DNA of 19,192 bases from positions 1 to 19,192 of the forward strand of contig DASZHC010000160.1 of assembly GCA_035938215.1 (NCBI GenBank). The letters are read 5' to 3'. The first letter of the stretch is position 1. Every line of letters begins with the position of its first letter. This document shows, piece after piece, positions 14,992-19,192 of the stretch. The notes beneath the pieces are model-generated. The model had not been told where the DNA came from. It saw nothing but the letters and a program-made list of their open reading frames with translations, and did not search any database. This DNA is from DASZHC01 sp035938215 (lineage in GTDB: Bacteria > Verrucomicrobiota > Verrucomicrobiia > Chthoniobacterales > JAFAMB01). A program made the translations under genes and the position numbers.

Positions 14992-15226
14992 CTCTGACAC
15001 TCGGGCCTCCCAAATCGATTTGTAGAGAATAGCAAGGCGGGAATACCAACAGCCGCCGAACAAAAAAAGATAATTAGAAATCAGTACGACTCTTATGGAC
15101 ACAGTGACCTACGCATCGTTCGCAACACTCCCCGGGAGCGTTGCTCAAAACAACAACCGCCCCGTTGTACCAGAAGCAGAATTTACACCTTTGGATCTGT
15201 CGTACATTAGCCGATAAGCAAACGCG

Positions 15227-15486
15227 ATGGACGCCACTTCCAATTTCAGCCTCAGGTTCGTTCAAGGATCAGAGTCGCTGACCACGGTCGATCCCTCGTC
15301 GGCGATCGCGGGCTCTTCCAGATCTACGAGAACACAAGCCCGGACGGCGAAGACCGAGACGCATGGCTTCGCCGCTGGGACCGCCAGACGCCATCATGGA
15401 CCGCCTTAACGCCCGAGGAATGCGACACGATGGCGGCCCATGTCCGCGCCGCCGATTTCCTCCAGTTTGCTGCACGTGCGATTTAA
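15227..15486 (+). pseudogene. Unidentified small protein gene, apparently frameshifted
   Basis: The ATG at 15227 opens MDATSNFSLRFVQGSESLTT, but the rest of that frame turns into low-information Arg/Thr sequence. A neighbouring frame, open from 15211 to TAA 15484-15486 but without an early start codon, reads like a real protein from about 15275: RSLVGDRGLFQIYENTSPDG, then EDRDAWLRRWDRQTPSWTAL and TPEECDTMAAHVRAADFLQF. The simplest reading is one gene of about 85 residues with a single-base shift near 15275-15290. I do not recognise the family. No Shine-Dalgarno sequence is evident. It could instead be the C-terminal remnant of a longer gene. Confidence 0.4.
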
Positions 15487-15545
15487 CCTATGGGGGATGT
15501 GATTGCTCGCCGACACATATCGAGTTTTAGCAGTAATTATATAGG

Positions 15546-15594
15546 AGCCCGCAATGAGCCCGTCGCTGCGGATTTCGGGTGATTTTTGCGGGCT
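15546..15594. repeat. Long-loop hairpin with 9-bp perfect arms
   Basis: AGCCCGCAA (15546-15554) pairs perfectly with TTGCGGGCT (15586-15594). Inside the loop CCCG (15559-15562) can pair with CGGG (15576-15579), giving a two-step stem. It lies in the gap between the broken ORF ending at 15486 and the convergent gene ending at 15627, so a terminator or a small structured RNA are both possible. Confidence 0.4.
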
Positions 15595-15626
15595 AGCGAT
15601 GCCTGCCGGCTCTCATTACTTGGGAA

Positions 15627-15875
15627 TTACGCTGAGGGCTGCTCCGGGGAAGGCTGAATGGAATCCGATTGCATCCGAGCAATCTTGAGGCGCCATTGGC
15701 CGAGTTGCTGTTCCAGCATGGCCAGATGCCGCATCGTTTCTTCGTAGAACGCGTCTCGTTGCCAAACCGAAGAGCTGGCGATCATGTTGGAGATCGACAT
15801 CAAGATTTTGCGAGATCCCTCGTAGGCTTGGGACTTGAGGTCATCTTTTATTCGCTGGGCTTCGGTCGGTTCCAT
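15627..15875 (-). CDS. Small helical hypothetical protein
   Basis: An 82-residue protein beginning MEPTEAQRIKDDLKSQAYEG, with AFYEETMRHLAMLEQQLGQW in the middle and a Ser/Pro-rich end. Almost the whole chain is predicted helical by eye, with heptad-like spacing in the second half, so a short coiled coil or bundle is likely. It has no membrane span and no cysteine. The open frame extends upstream to 15992, but I start at 15875: the codons before it look like read-through, and AAAGG lies about 10 bases before this ATG. I do not recognise the family, and the neighbours do not suggest a role. Confidence 0.6.
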   Translation of the reverse strand: MEPTEAQRIKDDLKSQAYEGSRKILMSISNMIASSSVWQRDAFYEETMRHLAMLEQQLGQWRLKIARMQSDSIQPSPEQPSA

Positions 15876-16119
15876 TTCGATGCGGCCTTTGACAAAGCAT
15901 GAATCGTGCCGAGTTCTAATCGGCATCTCGCCAGCCGTCGCGCTTAAATTTGCGCGGCAGACAGCAGATCCGGTCACATCGGGTATTGCCAACTGCTGGA
16001 TGAGAAGACTCAGGTTCCGGATCCTGACTCGACTTCATCGGCGTCCTGCGGTAACCTCTTGCTCGTCGTTCGCGCCTTGAAAATCAGCCAACTGACCGAC
16101 GGCGGTATGCCTCCTACTT

Positions 16120-17235
16120 ATGACTCGATGCACTAGGCTTGCGCCTTTGGTTGCGGCGATCTGCCTGAATTTTCTGATATTTCTGTCGCGAATGCCGGCG
16201 GACGATTTAGGTGCCGCCGTGGATGCATTTGACCGGGACTTGCGCACGCAACGGATCGAGCCGGACATGCTGAACGCAAACCCGGGAGAAGCAAACGCCA
16301 TTTCGGACCCCGGCAAGCATGACGGCCAACGAAACTCTCCTCGGCCAGAGAATGACAGGGCGCTTGCCGATTTGGACGAGGCAATCCGGCTCAATCCAAA
16401 CGATCCCCTTGCCTATGCAAACCGAGGGGACGCTTATCGCAAGCGGAGAAACTATGATATGGCATTGAGCGACTACGACCAGGCGATCCGATTAAATCCA
16501 AGGTCCGCCCCCGCGTACAACAACCGCGGAAACATTTACCTGGAGCAGAGGAACTATGACAAGGCATTAAGCGACTATAACCAGGCCATCTTGTTAGACC
16601 AAAATTACGCTCGTGCCTATAATAACCGAGGGCTTGTTTACCTGGAAAAGAGAGACTATAACAGAGCAATGAGCGACTGTAACCAGGCGATCGCACTGAA
16701 CGCTAACTACGCTCATGCATATAACAACAGAGGGCGAACTTACTACAGGCTAAAGAACTACGACAAGGCCTTGAGCGATTATAATCACGCAATCCGACTG
16801 GATCCGAACTACGCAATCGCGTATATTAACCGCGGGGACATCTATCTGGAGCAGAAGAACTACAATAAGGCGTTGAGCGATTACAACCAGGCAATCCAAT
16901 TGGGCAGAAACTACGCACTCGCCTATATCAATCGGGGCCGGGCTTACCGCCTGCAGAGAAGGTACGATGAGGCATTGAGCGACTACAACCACGCGATCGT
17001 TTTGGATCCGAAATCTGCTCTCGCCTACAATAACCGTGGAAACATCTACCGGGACGAAAAGGACTACATTAAGGCATTGAGCGACTACAACCAGGCAATC
17101 CGGTTAGAGCCGAACTTTGCCTTGGCCTACAGGAATCGAGGGAAAATGTTTAAAGAGCAGGGCAGGAAGCAAGAAGCCGACGCCGATTTTGCGAGAGCAG
17201 CACAACTAGGGCGAAGCGAAGCCGGGAGCTTATGA
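16120..17235 (+). CDS. TPR-repeat protein, probably exported
   Basis: 371 residues. An N-terminal hydrophobic run (about 8-23, APLVAAICLNFLIFLS) behind basic residues looks like a signal peptide or anchor. A hydrophilic linker follows to residue 80. From 81 to 352 there are eight exact 34-residue TPR units with no indels, then a final half-unit. Each unit reads approximately ALSDYNQAIRLxPNYAxAYN NRGxxYxxxxxYDK. The conserved small, Tyr and Pro positions of TPR helices A and B are all present, so this is a regular protein-binding solenoid. No enzymatic domain is attached; partners are unknown. The units are similar at DNA level too, suggesting recent internal duplication. The start at 16120 has no good Shine-Dalgarno sequence. 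The stop codon is followed within 4 bases by the BKACE stub. Confidence 0.88.
   Translation: MTRCTRLAPLVAAICLNFLIFLSRMPADDLGAAVDAFDRDLRTQRIEPDMLNANPGEANAISDPGKHDGQRNSPRPENDRALADLDEAIRLNPNDPLAYANRGDAYRKRRNYDMALSDYDQAIRLNPRSAPAYNNRGNIYLEQRNYDKALSDYNQAILLDQNYARAYNNRGLVYLEKRDYNRAMSDCNQAIALNANYAHAYNNRGRTYYRLKNYDKALSDYNHAIRLDPNYAIAYINRGDIYLEQKNYNKALSDYNQAIQLGRNYALAYINRGRAYRLQRRYDEALSDYNHAIVLDPKSALAYNNRGNIYRDEKDYIKALSDYNQAIRLEPNFALAYRNRGKMFKEQGRKQEADADFARAAQLGRSEAGSL
16360..17175 (+). repeat. Tandem array of eight 102-bp units inside the TPR gene
   Basis: The eight TPR units have a constant 102-base period at DNA level. The block TTGAGCGACTACAACCAGGC and close variants recur once per period. There are no insertions between units, so repeat number could change by slippage or recombination while keeping the frame. 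Confidence 0.85.
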
Positions 17236-17239
17236 CATC

Positions 17240-17338
17240 ATGACAACGCCGTGCATCATTTCGGTCGCCATCACCGGCTCGCTACCAACAAAGCGCGATA
17301 ACCCGGCCGTGCCGATTGTAGTGAAGACATTTCCTTGA
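17240..17338 (+). pseudogene. Truncated 5' end of a BKACE (DUF849) enzyme gene
   Basis: The ATG at 17240 opens MTTPCIISVAITGSLPTKRD followed by NPAVPI, then VVKTFP and TGA at 17336-17338. The N-terminus of beta-keto acid cleavage enzymes (3-keto-5-aminohexanoate cleavage enzyme family) reads PxIIxxAITGxxxTxxxNPxxPxT. Only the first strand and the following loop survive; the TIM barrel of about 270 further residues is absent, and the radical SAM gene starts 13 bases on. It looks like a deletion with one endpoint within this gene. Confidence 0.6.
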
Positions 17339-17351
17339 CATATTTGCGTCT

Positions 17352-18437
17352 ATGATCTTCCCACAATCCGATCACCCCGGCGGCTGGTGGACGATGCTGC
17401 CCGACGGACGCATCGAGTGCCGGCTCTGCCCGCGTTTTTGCAAGCTCAACGAGGGCCAGCGCGGGTTCTGTTTCGTCCGCAGGCGAGTGGGCGACCGGAT
17501 GGCTCTGACGACTTACGGCCGCAGCAGTGGGTTCTGCGTCGATCCGATCGAGAAGAAGCCGCTAAATCATTTCCTGCCGGGCACCAGCGTCCTGTCGTTT
17601 GGCACCGCGGGGTGCAATCTCGGCTGCCGTTTTTGCCAGAATTGGGACATCAGCAAAGCGCGCGAATGGGACCGGCTCGCGGATGCTGCTTCGCCGGAGG
17701 GGATCGCCCGGACTGCGCAACGTCTCGGTTGCAGGTCTGTCGCGTTCACCTACAACGACCCGGTTATATTTGCTGAATACGCCATCGATGCCGCCGATGC
17801 GTGCCGCGAGCTCGGCATCCAGGCGGTCGCCGTGACCGCGGGCTACATTACAGCCGATGCGCGGCCCGAATTCTATCGCCACATGGATGCCGCCAACGTA
17901 GACCTCAAGGCTTTTACCGAGCAGTTCTATCATCGGCTCTGCTTCGCGCAGCTCCAGCCTGTGCTCGAGACACTCCTCTATCTGCGACGCGAGACCAACG
18001 TCTGGTTCGAGGTCACGACGCTGCTCATTCCCGGCGAAAACGACAGCGACTCGGAACTCCACTGCGCCGCGGAATGGTTCGCCGAAAATCTCCGTCCCGA
18101 CGTGCCGTGGCACTTCACAGCGTTTCACCCGGACTTCAAGATGCTCGACAAGCCGCACACGCCGCCTGCGACCCTCACCCGCGCCCGGCGGATCGCGTTA
18201 TCGAAGGGCCTGCACTACGTGTATACCGGCAACGTCCACGACACCGACGGCGGCAGTACGTGGTGCCCCGGCTGCAGTAAACGGTTGATCGAGCGCGACT
18301 GGTATGTGCTTGGCGAATGGAACCTCAACGCAAACCGCTGCGCGTTTTGCGATTGCGAAATCGCGGGCCGATTCGAGAAAGACCCAGGAAAGTGGGGTGC
18401 ACGGCGAATGCCCGTTCTGCTAGCCGGACGCCTGTAG
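17352..18437 (+). CDS. amrS: AmmeMemoRadiSam system radical SAM enzyme
   Basis: 361 residues. The radical SAM cluster motif is CNLGCRFC (Cys88, Cys92, Cys95), preceded by the characteristic N-terminal Cys-rich head CRLCPRFC...GFC (Cys23, 26, 30, 40). Other family marks are KPLNHFLPG, AFTYNDPVIFAEYA, DLKAFTEQFY, TLLIPGEND, PWHFTAFHPDFKM and YVYTGNVHD. The C-terminus has two more Cys pairs (WCPGCS and CAFCDC). This matches the PflA-like enzyme that is usually encoded with a Memo-family and an AMMECR1-family protein; the reaction of that system is not established. Neither partner lies in this window. Base composition here is more GC-rich than in the TPR gene upstream. The start at 17352 fits the family although no Shine-Dalgarno sequence is obvious. 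Confidence 0.9.
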   Translation: MIFPQSDHPGGWWTMLPDGRIECRLCPRFCKLNEGQRGFCFVRRRVGDRMALTTYGRSSGFCVDPIEKKPLNHFLPGTSVLSFGTAGCNLGCRFCQNWDISKAREWDRLADAASPEGIARTAQRLGCRSVAFTYNDPVIFAEYAIDAADACRELGIQAVAVTAGYITADARPEFYRHMDAANVDLKAFTEQFYHRLCFAQLQPVLETLLYLRRETNVWFEVTTLLIPGENDSDSELHCAAEWFAENLRPDVPWHFTAFHPDFKMLDKPHTPPATLTRARRIALSKGLHYVYTGNVHDTDGGSTWCPGCSKRLIERDWYVLGEWNLNANRCAFCDCEIAGRFEKDPGKWGARRMPVLLAGRL

Positions 18438-18471
18438 GCTTTCGATTCAGAGCCGACCCCATTGCAGAGGA

Positions 18472-19002
18472 ATGTTACGCAAGATCATCTCGGGCGGCCA
18501 AACTGGCGCTGATCGTGCCGGTCTGGACTTCGCTAAGGAGGCGGGCCTGGAACAGGGGGGATACGTTCCCAGAGGCAGGAAGGCGGAGGATGGCAGGATT
18601 GATGATCGGTACCGGCTTATCGAGCTGCCAAGCGGATCGTATGCAGCCAGAACAAAGCGAAACGTCGAAGAAGGCGATGGAACAGTCATCTTCAGCCTGG
18701 AAATCGAACTGACCGGCGGCAGTGAACTTACTCTGTCCCATGCGATCGAAACGGGCAAAACAGTGATGCGAATCTCGAGAGCTGAAACCCAGAGAGGCAA
18801 GGACTCCTTTTTCGAGCGAGTCTGGCGGCTGAGGCGTTTTATCGAGAGAAATGGAATCGAAGTACTCAACATTGCTGGGTCTCGTGAGTCAGAGGAGCCA
18901 GGGATCTATGCTTTCACCCTCCGGATGCTCAGGCAATATTGGGAGGATCGAACCGCGCCGGACGACATGCTCGAATACCTGCATTCCAAAGGCATCGTTT
19001 AG
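18472..19002 (+). CDS. YpsA-related / putative molybdenum-cofactor carrier protein
   Basis: 176 residues. The N-terminus IISGGQTGADRAGLDFAKEA, with GGYVPRGRKAEDGRIDDRY, RTKRNVEEGDGTVIFS and LTGGSELTLSHAIETGKTV, matches the 'putative molybdenum carrier' family (YpsA-related, SLOG/Rossmann-like fold), in which GGQTGxD forms the nucleotide or cofactor-binding loop. The second half (ERVWRLRRFIERNGIEVLNI, then AGSRESEEPGIYAFTLRMLR) is the usual helical end. It has no signal peptide and is cytoplasmic. The name is by homology; cofactor binding is shown only for algal MoCo carriers, so a broader nucleotide-binding role is possible. It follows amrS by 34 bases on the same strand and may share its transcript. 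Confidence 0.85.
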   Translation: MLRKIISGGQTGADRAGLDFAKEAGLEQGGYVPRGRKAEDGRIDDRYRLIELPSGSYAARTKRNVEEGDGTVIFSLEIELTGGSELTLSHAIETGKTVMRISRAETQRGKDSFFERVWRLRRFIERNGIEVLNIAGSRESEEPGIYAFTLRMLRQYWEDRTAPDDMLEYLHSKGIV

Positions 19003-19027
19003 GACTGTCCCCGAAATAACATGCCAT

Positions 19028-19192
19028 TCGTTGCGATCAAAATGGGCCGTTGGCAAGGCGCGAGGAGGGCGCATATCTGAATCGATACGTAACCGACGAG
19101 CAACGCAGCCGCCGGCCCATTTTCATCGCAACCCTATGGGCCGCGGCCAGTTGGCTGTTTTTTCCGCGTTGCTCGCTCCTTACGTATCGATT
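19028..19192. repeat. Compound repeat: two interleaved inverted repeats, copy 2
   Basis: Arm A (19030-19054, core CAAAATGGGCC) is inverted at 19108-19132 with 22 of 25 bases matching. Arm B (19080-19106, beginning AATCGATACGTAA) is inverted at 19166-19192 with 23 of 27 matching. The order is A-B-A'-B', with B and A' separated by a single base. Between A' and B' is a perfect 10-base palindrome, GGCCGCGGCC (19139-19148). B' ends exactly at the window edge, so the element may continue. Its first 33 bases match 2860-2892. No gene lies in 19003-19192. Confidence 0.75.

Noticed and set aside
16360..17175. Regularly spaced repeats that could be mistaken for a CRISPR-like array
   Set aside because: The 102-base period is in frame and encodes 34-residue TPR units; there are no unique spacers and no cas genes.
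17335..17357. TTGACA just before amrS as a -35 box
   Set aside because: The amrS start codon follows only 11 bases later, leaving no room for a -10 box and a transcript start at the gene's own ATG.

Overview
The window looks like a stretch of accessory chromosome from a free-living, probably soil, Gram-negative bacterium. Several genes have the flavour I associate with Verrucomicrobia (Chthoniobacterales type): a degenerate kinase-like membrane protein, a 'TTRW'-type sigma factor fragment, an LssY-C protein, and an E. coli-like MalF with a large periplasmic loop. This placement is an inference; there is no rRNA or other marker gene here. No tRNA, rRNA, CRISPR array, prophage or intact transposase was seen.

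Layout. (1) 1-2.45 kb, minus strand: a small DUF3008 protein and an SbmA/YddA-type ABC exporter-like permease-ATPase. (2) 2.5-3.05 kb: a gene remnant and a REP-like repeat. (3) 3.08-4.9 kb, plus strand: a membrane-anchored pseudokinase followed at once by a broken response-regulator receiver fragment. (4) 4.97-6.03 kb, minus strand: a polysaccharide deacetylase and, upstream of it, the decayed C-terminal half of a LacI-family regulator. (5) 6.17-9.94 kb, plus strand: an intact, tightly packed malE-malF-malG operon with no malK. (6) 10.4-13.0 kb: an iolG-like dehydrogenase broken by a frameshift and a deletion, an intact DUF899 protein, a frameshifted SRPBCC/AHSA1 gene, and fused remnants of an ArsR regulator and a MarC-type membrane protein. 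(7) 13.0-14.2 kb: an LssY-C protein and a convergent VOC protein sharing a perfect hairpin terminator. (8) 14.2-15.6 kb: mostly non-coding debris, with the N-terminus of a sigma factor broken at twin palindromes, an unidentified broken ORF and a 9-bp-arm hairpin. (9) 15.6-19.0 kb: a small hypothetical protein, a TPR solenoid protein, a truncated BKACE start, a radical SAM enzyme of the AmmeMemoRadiSam type and a YpsA/Moco-carrier-like protein. (10) 19.03 kb to the end: a compound repeat of two interleaved inverted repeats that runs into the window edge.

How it works together. The clearest functional unit is the maltose/maltodextrin importer (MalE binding protein, MalF and MalG permeases). Its ATPase must be encoded elsewhere, and its likely divergent LacI-type regulator is dead. 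The most striking theme is gene decay: at least nine gene remnants lie among intact genes. Four of them (receiver, iolG, SRPBCC and probably the LacI gene) carry frameshifts; three of these are single-base insertions outside homopolymers. Either this is a decaying region or the underlying assembly carries indel errors; iolG, the ArsR/MarC junction and the truncated starts cannot be explained by single-base errors alone.
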